From Reinekea marinisedimentorum (GTDB taxonomy: Bacteria; Pseudomonadota; Gammaproteobacteria; Pseudomonadales; Natronospirillaceae): a stretch of DNA of 64,000 nucleotides. Position 1 is the first letter of the stretch. Each line of letters opens with the position of its first letter. Of the stretch, positions 41,754-51,886 are shown piece by piece. The position numbers were made by a program, and so were the translations under genes. The notes below the pieces were generated by a model. That model did not search any database, was not told the DNA's origin, and was given only the letters and a program-made list of their open reading frames with translations. The DNA lies in assembly GCF_004341165.1 (NCBI RefSeq), contig NZ_SLZR01000009.1, positions 62,001 to 126,000 on the forward strand, in the 5' to 3' direction.

Positions 41754-44288
41754 ATGCCAGACAACACCCTCTTCTCGAGTATCTTCACTCAAACCCTGGA
41801 ACAGGCAATAGATGCCGTCGTGGTTATTGATGCAAACAACGTGGTGATGTTGTTTAACCGGGCGGCGGAACAGCTTTGGGATATTCCCAGAGAACAGGTT
41901 ATAGGTGAGAACGTTAAGGTATTGGTTCCGGATGAGATAAAGGCCAGTCACGATGGCTACGTAAACCGGAACCGGGAGACCGGCGAAAACAAAATTGTAG
42001 GCTCCAGCAGAGACATCGAAATTGTCCGCAAGGATGGCTCGATAAGGTGGGGCTCGTTTTCAATATCCAAGGTAGAGGTCGGCGATCAGGTTTTATATAC
42101 CGCCTTTGTTAAAGATGTAACGGCGGCGGTTGCCGAGCGCGAGCGAACTCAAATGCTGTCGCTGGTGACGGACCGTTCAGACAATGCCATCTTTATCACC
42201 GACAACCAGTGGAACATTATTTACATCAACAGCGGGTTTACCCAGTTGTTAGGCTATACCGAGGGTGAAGTTTATGGAAAAACACCCATATCCGTCATCG
42301 CGCCCTATTTCAGCCTTGAAGATGTCAACAGCATGCGGGCCAACCTGGCCTCCGGGAGTGCCGTGCACTCGGATCAACGGGTAGTCACTAAAGGCGGCGA
42401 GGAGTTCTGGTGCTCCGTTATGGCCAACCCTGTATTCGATGAAGCCGGTACTCTCACTAACATCGTTGCCATCCTTTCCGAGATAACGGCCACAAAACTG
42501 CATGAAATACTGCATGCCCAGGTGATTCATGCGATCGCCAGTGATCGGTCACTGGAAGTGGTCATGGATATTGCCAGCAGAGAGCTGAAAGCCTTCAGTA
42601 AAGAGGTATTGCCGTGCATCTTCAGCTTGGCCGAAGACGATCATCTGCAGGTTTTGTCTGCCCTCGATTTTCCGCCGGAGTTCAAACGCCTGAGCAATCA
42701 GCTGCAGCTCTGCGGCGAATACAGCGCGCTGAAGAAAGCCGTTCATTTCAACCGGGATGTGCAAAACACCGGGTTCTTGCAAGGCTTAAAACCGCTGTTT
42801 GTCAGCATGGGTATTCGGGCGTGCTGGACCAGCCCGGTGGTGGGTGATCATGGCGAGAGCATCGGTCTGATTGCGTTTTTCAAAAGAGAAAGCACCGGTC
42901 TGACGGCCATAGAAAAGACCCTGGGCAGCATTCTTGAGTCGCTCTGCAGTTTGGCGATAAACCGGGAAAACCAGCGTCAGCAAATTCGCCAGCTGGCCTA
43001 TTACGACACCCTCACCGATTTGCCCAACCGAAGCCTGTTGTTTGCAGAGGCCGAAAGCGCATTAAGAGAGGCGAAATCTCATGGCCAGAGCCTGGCGGTT
43101 CTGTATTTGGATGTTGACCAGTTTAAGCAGTTTAACGATAGCCATGGCCATTCATCCGGCGATTTTCTTCTGAAGGAATTAGCCTCCAGGCTGAATAAAC
43201 TCTGCATCAACGGTGATTTTTGCGGCCGCTTATCCGCGGATGAGTTTGTCATTATCGCTAAAAACAAATCGACGCCAGAGCTGGGCAATTTCGTTGATGA
43301 AATCCGTCAGTCGGTGGCTAAAAAGATTCATATGCCGGCATTGACGGTTGTGCCTTCCGTTTCTGTGGGTATTAGTGTTTACCCGGATGACGGGCACGAC
43401 ATCAGTACGTTGGTCCATCGTGCCGATGTTGCCATGAATCAGGCTAAGTCTTCAGCACCGGGGCACTGTTCTTACTTCAGCCATGAGCTCAACCAGGCGG
43501 TCATGGCGCGCCAGAAGCTTGAGCGTGCGTTGCAGGAAGCGATAGAAACCAATCAGCTCAATCTGGTCTATCAGCCACAGGTGAATATTGACGATGGCAG
43601 CCTGTACGGTGTTGAGGCGCTTGCCCGTTGGCAGCACCCCGAGCTGGGCTTTGTTTCGCCGGGAGAATTCATTCCGCTGGCGGAAGAGTCTGGCTTAATC
43701 GGCCGGCTAACCCAGTGGGCGCTGACGACGGCCTGTCAGCAGATGGCGCAATGGCGTGCTAATCAGGTGGCCGTTCCGGTGGTTTCCATCAACCTGTCTC
43801 CGGATAATTTTCACAGCCGTGATCTGTGCCAAACTATTTTGGCAGAGCTCAGCGCCTTTAATCTGCAGCCTTCCGATATTCTGTTGGAACTGACCGAAGG
43901 TGTGCTGCTCGATACCAACCCCAACACCATGAAAACGCTGCACGAGATTCACAGCCATGGCATTGGCTTCTCTCTTGATGACTTTGGTACCGGCTATTCG
44001 AGTTTGAGCTATCTGAGGCAGCTGCCGATTAAAGAGCTAAAGCTCGACAAGAGCTTTGTGAAGGACCTGGAGCTCAGCAAAACCGACCAGGCGCTCAGCC
44101 ATGCAGTGATACAGATTGGCCAAAGTCTGAATTTAAAGGTCGTGGCAGAAGGCGTTGAAAATCAGGCGCAGCTTGCTGTGCTCAGGGAGCAGGGTTACCC
44201 GATTGCACAAGGGTATTTGTTTGCCCGGCCTTTAGCCCCTGCAGAGCTTGAAGCCTGGCTGGAGCGCTCCCCGGTGAATGCCGGTTGA
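41754..44288 (+). CDS. PAS-PAS-GGDEF-EAL c-di-GMP phosphodiesterase
   Basis: An 844-residue cytoplasmic signalling protein: two PAS domains (about 10-125 and 135-245), a GAF-like region (about 260-410), a GGDEF domain and an EAL domain. The GGDEF signature reads SADEF near residue 492, so cyclase activity is unlikely; it may bind GTP as an allosteric site. The EAL domain is intact (VEALARW near 620 and DDFGTGYSSLSYL), so the net activity should be c-di-GMP hydrolysis. It follows the metal operon by 76 bp and is convergent with another c-di-GMP gene; a link to the metal system is possible but unproven. Confidence 0.9.
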   Translation: MPDNTLFSSIFTQTLEQAIDAVVVIDANNVVMLFNRAAEQLWDIPREQVIGENVKVLVPDEIKASHDGYVNRNRETGENKIVGSSRDIEIVRKDGSIRWGSFSISKVEVGDQVLYTAFVKDVTAAVAERERTQMLSLVTDRSDNAIFITDNQWNIIYINSGFTQLLGYTEGEVYGKTPISVIAPYFSLEDVNSMRANLASGSAVHSDQRVVTKGGEEFWCSVMANPVFDEAGTLTNIVAILSEITATKLHEILHAQVIHAIASDRSLEVVMDIASRELKAFSKEVLPCIFSLAEDDHLQVLSALDFPPEFKRLSNQLQLCGEYSALKKAVHFNRDVQNTGFLQGLKPLFVSMGIRACWTSPVVGDHGESIGLIAFFKRESTGLTAIEKTLGSILESLCSLAINRENQRQQIRQLAYYDTLTDLPNRSLLFAEAESALREAKSHGQSLAVLYLDVDQFKQFNDSHGHSSGDFLLKELASRLNKLCINGDFCGRLSADEFVIIAKNKSTPELGNFVDEIRQSVAKKIHMPALTVVPSVSVGISVYPDDGHDISTLVHRADVAMNQAKSSAPGHCSYFSHELNQAVMARQKLERALQEAIETNQLNLVYQPQVNIDDGSLYGVEALARWQHPELGFVSPGEFIPLAEESGLIGRLTQWALTTACQQMAQWRANQVAVPVVSINLSPDNFHSRDLCQTILAELSAFNLQPSDILLELTEGVLLDTNPNTMKTLHEIHSHGIGFSLDDFGTGYSSLSYLRQLPIKELKLDKSFVKDLELSKTDQALSHAVIQIGQSLNLKVVAEGVENQAQLAVLREQGYPIAQGYLFARPLAPAELEAWLERSPVNAG

Positions 44289-44328
44289 GGGTTTCAGAAC
44301 CACGGGCATTGTGGTCAGATTAACCCCG

Positions 44329-47300
44329 TCAGCTCGTCTCCGTTGTGCGCGGCGCACTGTGCATTGCGATAAAATCCGCCATCTGTTCGGCCGGTAGCGG
44401 CCTGGCAATCAGATAGCCCTGAATTTCATCGCAGCCAAAGCTGCTCAGAAACGCCAGTTGACCCTTGGTTTCCACACCTTCGGCAATGACCTTCAGGTTC
44501 AGCCCCCTGGCCATCATGATAATGGCGGCAATGATGCTGGAGCTGTCGTTGTCACTGTCGCAGCCATGCACAAAAGATTGATCAATCTTCAGTGTATCGA
44601 CCGGTATTTTGTGCAGGCCACTCAGCGAAGCGTAACCGGTACCAAAGTCATCGATGGCGATGCTCAGGCCGTAGTCTGACAGCTTCTGCAGCGCAGCGCG
44701 GGCACTGCCCTCATCGTTGATCACCGCATTCTCGGTGATTTCGATAGCCATCATCGCCGGGTTTACACCGGTGCGTTCAATCGCGTTGATAAAGTCATCA
44801 GCCATCCTTGGGTTACGCAGCTGTCTGGCCGAGACGTTGACAGAACAGCGCAGCGGCAGGCCAGCATCGGCCCACTTGCGTTGCTGCAGGCAGGTATTCT
44901 TGAATACCCACAGGCCAACCTGATCGATCAGGCCGATCTCTTCGGCGAGCGGGATAAATTCCGTCGGGCCTGTCGCCTGAGCTTGCGGGTCACCAAAGCG
45001 GATCAGTGCCTCGGCTGCAATCACCTGCCGGGTGCGCTCATGGATGATTGGCTGGAACAGCAGTTTAAAGCTGTCTTCGAGCAGGGCGTTGTGCAGGTGG
45101 TTGGTGATTGTCACGGTGCGGGACGTCGCCAATTCCTGTTCGGCCTGATAAAAGCCGTAACGGTTCTTGCCATTCTGTTTGGAGCGGTACATGGCCTTAT
45201 CGGCATTGATCAGCAGGCTGTCGGCGCTGAGGCCATCGCCAGGGTACAGCGCAATGCCGATACTGGCGGTGATAAAGACCGACTGTTTGTGTATGCGGAT
45301 CGGGCCATCGAGCGCCTTAATCATTCGGTCGGCTATCTTGGCGGCATCGCTGCTGCACTCAATGTTGGGCAGTACGACGACAAACTCGTCGCCACCGAAG
45401 CGGCCCAGGGTATCGCCTTCGCGCATGCAGTCGGAAAACAGCTTGGCGACATGGCTGAGCAATATATCGCCGGCCTTGTGGCCCAGAGAGTCGTTGACCA
45501 GCTTAAACCCATCCAGATCGATAAACAGCACAGCAAACTCTGTTTTGGTGCGCTGTGCCGCTGCGACGGTGCTGTTCAGGCGGTCGTTAATCATCGAGCG
45601 GTTGGGCAGGTTGGTGAGCAGGTCGCTGTAGGCCAGCGTTCGGATTCTGGCTTCCTTGGCTTTTAAATCGCGCACATGAAGCTGGTTTTTCAACGCGGAC
45701 GAAAACAGCGTCAGCAGGCTTTCATACACCACGCCCTTGCGTTCATTGAGGTTGAGTACACACATGCCGAACAGGTCTTCCTTAAAGGACAGCGGCATAA
45801 TCACCAGCGCATAGGTGTCTTCATAATCCGCAACCTCGGGCGGCATTAACTCTTCTGCACTGTAGGGCTTACCGGACAGTTGCAGGCGGTGGCCGTCGCG
45901 CATGGCCATAACGCAGCTGGCCGGGTCTTTTTGCCAGTTTTCGCCTTCAAACAGGCTGATGTAGCAATCAGAAATGTTCAGGCCATAAGCCAGTAACTGG
46001 CCGATTTCATCGAGATTGAATTCCGAGTTCAGCTGAATACCGATCTCACGCAGGATGCCAACGTATCGCTTGGCTTCCAGCCTGCGGTAGCGCCCGGCCT
46101 TTTCGTTGCTGGTCTGTACCACCTGAAACAGCTCAGCCGCCAAGGTCTGGCCAGCCTGGCCGGAGCTGTAGCTCTGCATCAGTGCCCAGTGAATGCACAG
46201 CGCGAGTTGCCCCCAAAGGTAGACTTCTTCAGATTTGAGCGTGGTTTCCAGCTGGTGGTGAAAGTAGCTGACCAGAGCGGATGTTTGCTCGCCGGCCAGC
46301 TCTGCAAAGGTCAGCTGCACCAGTTTTTCCGGTGTTCCCGGTGACATGCCTGCCCAGGTTTCCGGCGGTGCGTTATTCAGGGCTTGCTGCAGGTTGGTGA
46401 GCAGCTGTTGCCGGGTCAGGGGCCTGCCATAGGTGTATTGCATGGGCCTGGCGACGAGTTTGTCGACACGCTCCCCGGGCCGGTTGCAGCCGCACGAGCG
46501 GCGCACGGCCAGAGAGGTGGGAATGATCAGGCTCTCGGCCTCCGGTCGGCCTTCGATGGCGGCAATGACCCGTTCGGCGGCGTGCCAGCCCAGTTCATAG
46601 GTGGGCTCAACAATGCTGGTCAGCGGAGGCTCGGCAAACAGGCTGTCGACATTGCCGGTACTGCCGGTAACGATGACATCATCCGGGACGCGTATGCCCA
46701 TGCGCTGCAGCGAGGCCACCAGCGATTGCGCCTGACTGTCGGTGCTGGCAACCATGGCCTGCGGCCATTCATCGCGGTTGTCGGTGAACAGCCTTTCCAG
46801 GCCCTGAACCGGGGTGCCGCGGCGCATCTCACAGGCCAGTTCCAGTTGTTCGTTATAGCGCAGACCGTGTGCGCTCATGGCCTCGATCAGCGCTTGTTTT
46901 TTTATTTCCGATGCCCGGTGTCGGCCGGTTGCCCGGGCGTAGGCTATCCGCTCCACCCGGTGCTCTTTATGCAGATGCTCAACAAGCTCAAACATGCCCT
47001 GACGCGGGCTGTAGCCAACGTTTTTATAGCCGGGAATGTCACTGGCCACCGTAATGACCGGAATGGAATCGAAGCGCTTCAGAAACGCCAGTTGTTCATC
47101 CTGCGTGATGTAGCGGCTGAGCGCGCCCATAGGAATGATCAGGCCGCGAATGTGGCCGGTATCAACCAAATCAAAAATACGGTCGCGTGACATATTCACT
47201 TCAACCGGTTTATTGAACTCCGATCCGGCGAAACACAGCACGTTGTAGTTGTGCACCCGGGCATAGTCGCTGGCGCCGAAGATAATGCCTTCGGAAAAGG

Positions 47301-47367
47301 GCGTAGCAATCATGTTGGTGAGAACGGCAATCGTCGGCTTGTTGTTATTGAGTTGGTTGGGCGTCAT
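44329..47367 (-). CDS. LacI-type ligand-binding domain fused to GGDEF-EAL
   Basis: A 1012-residue protein with no signal peptide. Residues about 10-290 form a LacI/periplasmic-binding-type sensor (TIAVLTNMIATPFSEGIIFGASDYA, then PDDVIVTGSTGNVDS), but the helix-turn-helix of LacI is absent. A SCGCN motif ends this part. A linker of about 280 residues with GAF-like features leads to an intact GGDEF domain (GGDEF near 656) and an intact EAL domain (AEALIRF near 785, DDFGTGYASLSGL). It should therefore sense a small ligand, probably a sugar, in the cytoplasm and set c-di-GMP level in either direction. It is convergent with the PAS-GGDEF-EAL gene. Confidence 0.9.
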   Translation of the reverse strand: MTPNQLNNNKPTIAVLTNMIATPFSEGIIFGASDYARVHNYNVLCFAGSEFNKPVEVNMSRDRIFDLVDTGHIRGLIIPMGALSRYITQDEQLAFLKRFDSIPVITVASDIPGYKNVGYSPRQGMFELVEHLHKEHRVERIAYARATGRHRASEIKKQALIEAMSAHGLRYNEQLELACEMRRGTPVQGLERLFTDNRDEWPQAMVASTDSQAQSLVASLQRMGIRVPDDVIVTGSTGNVDSLFAEPPLTSIVEPTYELGWHAAERVIAAIEGRPEAESLIIPTSLAVRRSCGCNRPGERVDKLVARPMQYTYGRPLTRQQLLTNLQQALNNAPPETWAGMSPGTPEKLVQLTFAELAGEQTSALVSYFHHQLETTLKSEEVYLWGQLALCIHWALMQSYSSGQAGQTLAAELFQVVQTSNEKAGRYRRLEAKRYVGILREIGIQLNSEFNLDEIGQLLAYGLNISDCYISLFEGENWQKDPASCVMAMRDGHRLQLSGKPYSAEELMPPEVADYEDTYALVIMPLSFKEDLFGMCVLNLNERKGVVYESLLTLFSSALKNQLHVRDLKAKEARIRTLAYSDLLTNLPNRSMINDRLNSTVAAAQRTKTEFAVLFIDLDGFKLVNDSLGHKAGDILLSHVAKLFSDCMREGDTLGRFGGDEFVVVLPNIECSSDAAKIADRMIKALDGPIRIHKQSVFITASIGIALYPGDGLSADSLLINADKAMYRSKQNGKNRYGFYQAEQELATSRTVTITNHLHNALLEDSFKLLFQPIIHERTRQVIAAEALIRFGDPQAQATGPTEFIPLAEEIGLIDQVGLWVFKNTCLQQRKWADAGLPLRCSVNVSARQLRNPRMADDFINAIERTGVNPAMMAIEITENAVINDEGSARAALQKLSDYGLSIAIDDFGTGYASLSGLHKIPVDTLKIDQSFVHGCDSDNDSSSIIAAIIMMARGLNLKVIAEGVETKGQLAFLSSFGCDEIQGYLIARPLPAEQMADFIAMHSAPRTTETS

Positions 47368-47541
47368 GGTGGCGAATCGAACTGCTCCTTATCAGCATCT
47401 GTGGTTCAGGCATCGAATAACCAAAGGTTCTTTTTGAACAGTTTAGGCTTTTGTCATACAAAAAGCATAATTACGGAGCTGTTTTATGTCGCTGGGTGTT
47501 CAATCCGTTGCTGTATATCAGCATTACTGAAAGTAAGTTGA

Positions 47542-47705
47542 CTAGTGGGCCATGCGCAAAGTTAGGTAACGGTTCGCTTCGCAGTTCAGCGAATATCTTC
47601 GTTGAAAAACCTTGAAATAGCGCCACTATTACTGCGCTTTTTCGTCTTGATCTTCACTGAACTACTGTGCTCCTTAGTGACCGAACTTTACGCATGGCCC
47701 ACTAG
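47542..47705. mobile_element. Foldback MITE, copy 2
   Basis: A 164-bp copy with CTAG at both ends, about 95 percent identical (some eight differences) to 15491-15654. It lies between the GGDEF-EAL gene and the DUF3530 gene, 11 bp after the latter's stop. The rest of the gene-free stretch 47368-47716 holds only the AT-rich upstream region of the GGDEF-EAL gene. Confidence 0.88.
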
Positions 47706-47716
47706 CCTGGCGAGAT

Positions 47717-48649
47717 TTACCGGCGCTTGTCTGCCAGTTGCGCCTCCAGACCGGCAGCATGATTACGCAGCCAGCCCCATACCCGGCGAGTGGTGCGGTC
47801 GATGTCGGGAATGCTGTAAAAGCCCTGGCGCGGAGCATCGTTGATCAACAGGTAGTCGGGGTGTTGTTGTTTTGCTGCCGCTGCTTTGCGCAGGTCGGCC
47901 TGCTGATGTGCCAGCCGGCCTTCGGTCATGTACAGATCGAGCGTGGAGATACTCAGCGCCCCGACGATTGCCGGCAGATCCGGGTAGGTGGATGGCGCGT
48001 TGATCATGATCAGCGCGTAGCCGTCTTGTTCCAGCGGGTTGAGTCGCTCACTCAGATACCGCGCTGCCTGGTAGGCACTGTCGCCTATGCCGATGACTGC
48101 GATGTTGAAAAAACCACGTTCATTCAGTTCCGCCAGGGCCGCCGCTATATGGTTGTTCATGCGCGCCTGCCACTGCTCCGGGCTTTGCGGGGTGTAGGTG
48201 ATGCTCTGTTCGCTACGCACTTCATTGAGCGCGGCCTGTGGTGGTGGCAGGCTGATCGCCAGCGTTGACCAGCCCACCTCCGGCAGATAACGGTGCAACT
48301 GTCGCTGCAGGTAGGGCCAGTCCGGGCTGGTGCCGGCATCGTGCAGGATCAGTACTGCACCCTGTGGGCTGGCAGTTAATTGGTCGTAGAACAGGCCGAG
48401 AAACGGCTCGTTTTCAGCGTTCAGCTGCACCACCTCCAGTGGCGTGAGCGCCTGCTGATAGTGCTGGGCAAGGTTCTGCTGCAGCGTTGCCGAAGGGGTT
48501 GGCAGGGTCGCGGCGTAAACCGGCAGTAGGCAGAGGGCTAACAGGCCGGTACAGGCCGTCAAAAAACGGCGGCCAAATTGACCTTGGCCGGGGCGGCCGC
48601 AACCCCTAGAATAGCGCCTCCATTTGAAGCTGCCGGATCTTTTCAACAT
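47717..48649 (-). CDS. DUF3530 family exported alpha/beta-hydrolase-like protein
   Basis: A protein of about 310 residues with a signal peptide ([20 protein letters not shown]) and an alpha/beta-hydrolase-like body: [18 protein letters not shown] near the start and [13 protein letters not shown] as a probable nucleophile elbow. This matches the DUF3530 family of gammaproteobacteria, whose function is unknown. The start is uncertain: the ATG at 48649 overlaps the rpe start codon on the other strand (the site is the palindrome ACATGT), and later TTG codons are possible. It is divergent from rpe. Confidence 0.75.
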   Translation of the reverse strand: MLKRSGSFKWRRYSRGCGRPGQGQFGRRFLTACTGLLALCLLPVYAATLPTPSATLQQNLAQHYQQALTPLEVVQLNAENEPFLGLFYDQLTASPQGAVLILHDAGTSPDWPYLQRQLHRYLPEVGWSTLAISLPPPQAALNEVRSEQSITYTPQSPEQWQARMNNHIAAALAELNERGFFNIAVIGIGDSAYQAARYLSERLNPLEQDGYALIMINAPSTYPDLPAIVGALSISTLDLYMTEGRLAHQQADLRKAAAAKQQHPDYLLINDAPRQGFYSIPDIDRTTRRVWGWLRNHAAGLEAQLADKRR

Positions 48650-49319
48650 GTCGAATTTTGTCATTGCCCCTTCCATTCTTTCCGCTGACTTTGCCCGCCT
48701 GGGGGAGGAAGTCGATAACGTTCTGGCCGCTGGTGCCGACTGGGTCCACTTCGATGTGATGGACAATCACTATGTGCCTAACCTGACCATCGGGCCGATG
48801 GTCTGCAAGGCGCTGCGTAATCATGGCGTGACCGCACCCATCGATGTACACCTGATGGTCTCTCCGGTAGATCGGCTGATTGGTGATTTTATTGAGGCCG
48901 GCGCATCAATTATTACCTTCCATCCGGAGTCGAGTGACCATATCGACCGCTCCCTGCAGCTGATCAAGAATGCGGGCCTTAAGGCCGGCCTGGTGTTTAA
49001 CCCGGCGACGCCTTTGCACTATCTCGACTATGTGATGGATAAGATTGATGTCATCCTGATTATGTCGGTTAACCCGGGCTTTGGTGGCCAGGCATTTTTG
49101 CCGTCCGCGCTGGAAAAACTGAAGGAAGCGCGTAAGCGCATCGATGACAGTGGCCTGGATATCCGTCTGGAGATCGATGGTGGCGTTAAGGCCAGCAATA
49201 TTGCTGAGATTGCTGCCGCCGGTGCCGATGCCTTTGTTGCCGGCTCTGCGATCTTCAATGCCGATGATTACGCCGCTGAGATCGCTGAATTCCGTGCTCA
49301 GCTGGCAACCGTGAAATAG
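48648..49319 (+). CDS. rpe: Ribulose-phosphate 3-epimerase
   Basis: Cytoplasmic pentose-phosphate enzyme interconverting ribulose-5-phosphate and xylulose-5-phosphate. The 223-residue TIM barrel shows the conserved [16 protein letters not shown] start, [17 protein letters not shown] with catalytic His and Asp, [12 protein letters not shown] for phosphate binding and [10 protein letters not shown] with the second catalytic Asp. ATG 48648 gives the usual N-terminus [11 protein letters not shown]; an upstream in-frame ATG adds eight unconserved residues. The HAD hydrolase follows by 89 bp in the same direction, where phosphoglycolate phosphatase often stands. Confidence 0.95.
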   Translation: MSNFVIAPSILSADFARLGEEVDNVLAAGADWVHFDVMDNHYVPNLTIGPMVCKALRNHGVTAPIDVHLMVSPVDRLIGDFIEAGASIITFHPESSDHIDRSLQLIKNAGLKAGLVFNPATPLHYLDYVMDKIDVILIMSVNPGFGGQAFLPSALEKLKEARKRIDDSGLDIRLEIDGGVKASNIAEIAAAGADAFVAGSAIFNADDYAAEIAEFRAQLATVK

Positions 49320-49408
49320 CTGGCAACCCGCTTGTACCCGGGCTTCATTCGCAGCCGCTGTTATGGCCCTGTGAATGGCCCTTTATCCGTAAATTAAGGA
49401 ATCCTTTT

Positions 49409-50245
49409 TTGGAAGAGTTATTAGTTTTTGATCTGGATGGCACGCTGCTGAACGAGCATGAAGCGCTGTCACCGGTAACGCGTGAAGCCCTGGCGCATCT
49501 GGACCGTCTGGGTGTGAACTGGACAGTCGCCACCGGCCGTATGCCGCACGGCGCGCGTGAAGCCCTGCCTAACCTGGTATTCAAACACCCGCAGGCGTAT
49601 AAGAACGGTGTTTTGTTGTGGGATCTGAACGAGGATACCGTGTTCAGTAAGCTGCCGATGAACAAAGACGACACCATCGAAATTTGCGCCCGTCTGTACG
49701 AGAAAGACATCAAACCATGGGTAAACACCATCGACCATGAAGATAATGTCGGTGCCATCATCACCGGGCTGACCTCAGCGCGCGAGCGCGAGTGGGCCGG
49801 TTATCTGGAAAGTCAGGGCATCCGGGTTCAGCAGCAATCCGACTACTCAAGCCTGCCGGATCTGGTATTGAACGTTTTTGCTGTTACCACCAACCCGGCG
49901 GTGCTGGATATGGCTGAAGAGCTGGCGCACATGCAGGAAGTAGCGGTCTTTGCCGGGCACGATATGTATAACCCGGGCGGTTACTGGCTGGATATTCACC
50001 ACGCCGCCGGCACCAAAGGCGACGCAGTGAAGCTTATTCAGAAGCAGCTCGGGGCGAAAAAGCTGATTTGCTTCGGTGATTCCGATAACGACATCTCCAT
50101 GTTTGAGCTGGCCGATGAAAGTTATGCCATGGGGCAGGGGCTGGATGAACTGAAGGCTATCGCCACCGATACCATCGGTAAGAACACCGATGACGGTATC
50201 GCTCACTTCCTGGCGGCCCGATACGGCTTCACGCTAAGCGCCTGA
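49409..50245 (+). CDS. Cof-type HAD superfamily phosphatase
   Basis: A 278-residue HAD hydrolase with motif I FDLDGTLL at 7-14 (nucleophile D8), motif II VATGR, a Cof-type (C2B) cap, and motif IV GDSDNDISMF. Enzymes of this type dephosphorylate sugar phosphates or cofactors such as flavin mononucleotide or pyridoxal phosphate; the substrate is not readable from the sequence. TTG start with AAGGAA seven bases upstream. It follows rpe in the position occupied by gph in many gammaproteobacteria but is a different HAD subfamily. Confidence 0.88.
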   Translation: MEELLVFDLDGTLLNEHEALSPVTREALAHLDRLGVNWTVATGRMPHGAREALPNLVFKHPQAYKNGVLLWDLNEDTVFSKLPMNKDDTIEICARLYEKDIKPWVNTIDHEDNVGAIITGLTSAREREWAGYLESQGIRVQQQSDYSSLPDLVLNVFAVTTNPAVLDMAEELAHMQEVAVFAGHDMYNPGGYWLDIHHAAGTKGDAVKLIQKQLGAKKLICFGDSDNDISMFELADESYAMGQGLDELKAIATDTIGKNTDDGIAHFLAARYGFTLSA

Positions 50246-50268
50246 ACAGCCGAAAGGAACCTGACTGA

Positions 50269-51180
50269 ATGAACACAGTGTTATTAAAAGCGCACCTGGC
50301 CGTATTGACGGCGGTGGTGATCTGGGCGACCTCCTTCATTGCCCTGAAGGTGGCCGTCGGCGAGGTCGCACCGATGGTGGTGATCTTCCTGCGAATGATC
50401 GTTGGCTCGCTGGCCTTTATCGCCGCCTGGCCGTGGATTCGGCACGGTATTAATTATCAGCCCGGGGACTGGAAGTACCTGGTCGGCATGGCGCTGTTTG
50501 AGCCCTGCTTCTACTTCATTTTTGAAGCTCAGGCGATGCTTTATACCAGCGCCGGTCAGGCCGGTATGATCACCTCGATGCTGCCGCTGATGGTGGCTGC
50601 CGCCGCCTACTTTATTTTTAAAGAGCGTAACTCGCTGCGCCAGTGGTCTGGCTTTATTATCGCGGTGATCGGTGTCGTCTGGATGACGCTGAGCAGCACC
50701 GAGAGCGAGCAGGCTCCCAACCCTATACTGGGTAACTTCCTTGAATTTGGCGCCATGGTGATGGCCGTGGGTTATACGCTGTTCGTGAAACACCTGACAC
50801 GCCGTTATTCGGCCTTTGTGCTGACCGCCATTCAGAGTTTTGTCGGGGTCGTCTTCTTTTTGCCACTGGCACTGGTGTCGGATTGGCCGTCTCATGTTTC
50901 GCTGAATGCCGTTGGCTGCATTGTGTACCTGGGGCTGGTGGTGTCACTGGGAGGCTATGGCCTGTACAACTATTCTCTGTCGCACATTAAGGCCTCGACA
51001 TCGGCCGGTTACATTAATCTGCTGCCTGCCTTTACGCTGGTGTTTTCGATGCTGCTGCTCGGTGAGCGGCTGATCTCGGCGCAGTGGATAGCGATTGGCA
51101 TTGTCTTCTTTGGTGTGCTGCTGAGTCAGGAGCGCAACCCGCCGATACCGAAAGAGGTGCCACCCGGCGCAACCGGCTAA
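50269..51180 (+). CDS. EamA/DMT family exporter
   Basis: A 303-residue inner-membrane protein with ten predicted helices in two EamA repeats (first starting LTAVVIWATSFIALKVAVGEV, second near GNFLEFGAMVMAVGYTLFVK). Such proteins export metabolites, amino acids or drugs; the substrate is unknown. An AAGGAA site precedes ATG 50269. It lies 23 bp after the HAD gene and may share its transcript. Confidence 0.87.
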   Translation: MNTVLLKAHLAVLTAVVIWATSFIALKVAVGEVAPMVVIFLRMIVGSLAFIAAWPWIRHGINYQPGDWKYLVGMALFEPCFYFIFEAQAMLYTSAGQAGMITSMLPLMVAAAAYFIFKERNSLRQWSGFIIAVIGVVWMTLSSTESEQAPNPILGNFLEFGAMVMAVGYTLFVKHLTRRYSAFVLTAIQSFVGVVFFLPLALVSDWPSHVSLNAVGCIVYLGLVVSLGGYGLYNYSLSHIKASTSAGYINLLPAFTLVFSMLLLGERLISAQWIAIGIVFFGVLLSQERNPPIPKEVPPGATG

Positions 51181-51204
51181 CATCGGCTGAAAGCATGCTG
51201 GACC

Positions 51205-51222
51205 GCGGGCGTCCCCGCCCGC
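51205..51222. repeat. Short GC palindrome
   Basis: GCGGGCG pairs with CGCCCGC around TCCC, 25 bp after the EamA stop. There is no T-tract, so termination is doubtful. Another weak hairpin (ACCCC...GGGGT) lies about 40 bp further. It may be a dispersed intergenic repeat. Confidence 0.4.
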
Positions 51223-51454
51223 ACCTCACTTCAGAACCCTAATCTTCCGCTCAACCCCCGTCATCCGCGGGGTTCGTTGCCACTCGTCAATTATTTTCAA
51301 TTTGAACAGTCATAGATGCTTGCCTTTTTCATACGCTAAGCCATACGAGATCTATACTAAGTGTGTCAGGCAAGTGTGCTGCACGCATCTGTTCTGAGCT
51401 GTGCCCATCTCACTTTGTCTGCGGCCTTGGTAGCTGATAGATAAGGAGGACGAT

Positions 51455-51874
51455 ATGTCTTATAAGCACATAGTCGTTGCTGTCGACCTGAAAGACGCCA
51501 GTGAGACGGTGACCAAAAAAGCGGTTGCGCTGGCAAAGAGCTTGGGTGCAGAAATATCCCTGATCCACGTTGATATCACTCACCCGGATGGCGATGTCCG
51601 CGAATACGATAAAGCGGAAACCCAATTGCTGGAAAGCGAACACAAAATGCTCAACGATGCTCTGACAACAATGGCAGGTTCATTAGGTGTTCCAATTGCC
51701 CATTCAATGGTCGTTGATGGTGATGTCGAGAAAAAACTGATGGAAACCGTTAGCGATTTGGGGGCAGACCTGCTGGTCAGCGGGCACCACCACGGCTTCT
51801 GGAAGCGTTGGTGGTCCTCAGCGCGTAAATTAGTGGATGTAGCAACGGTCGATCTGTTATTGGTTAGACTGTAA
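51455..51874 (+). CDS. Universal stress protein (UspA type, non-ATP-binding form)
   Basis: A 139-residue UspA-fold protein starting MSYKHIVVAVDLKDASETV, behind a strong AAGGAGG ribosome site. The C-terminal segment GADLLVSGHHHGFWKRWWSS lacks the glycine-rich ATP-binding pattern, so it belongs with E. coli UspA-like members that do not bind ATP. It is monocistronic, followed by a structured 3' region. Confidence 0.9.
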   Translation: MSYKHIVVAVDLKDASETVTKKAVALAKSLGAEISLIHVDITHPDGDVREYDKAETQLLESEHKMLNDALTTMAGSLGVPIAHSMVVDGDVEKKLMETVSDLGADLLVSGHHHGFWKRWWSSARKLVDVATVDLLLVRL

Positions 51875-51886
51875 CCGTTGCTAAAA

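Noticed and set aside
44881-45666. 261-codon open frame antisense to the GGDEF-EAL gene
   Set aside because: Shadow of a conserved coding region; no start signal and no family resemblance.
51181-51454. Small RNA or terminator in the gap after the EamA gene
   Set aside because: Two short hairpins are visible but without T-tract, promoter or conserved RNA family features.
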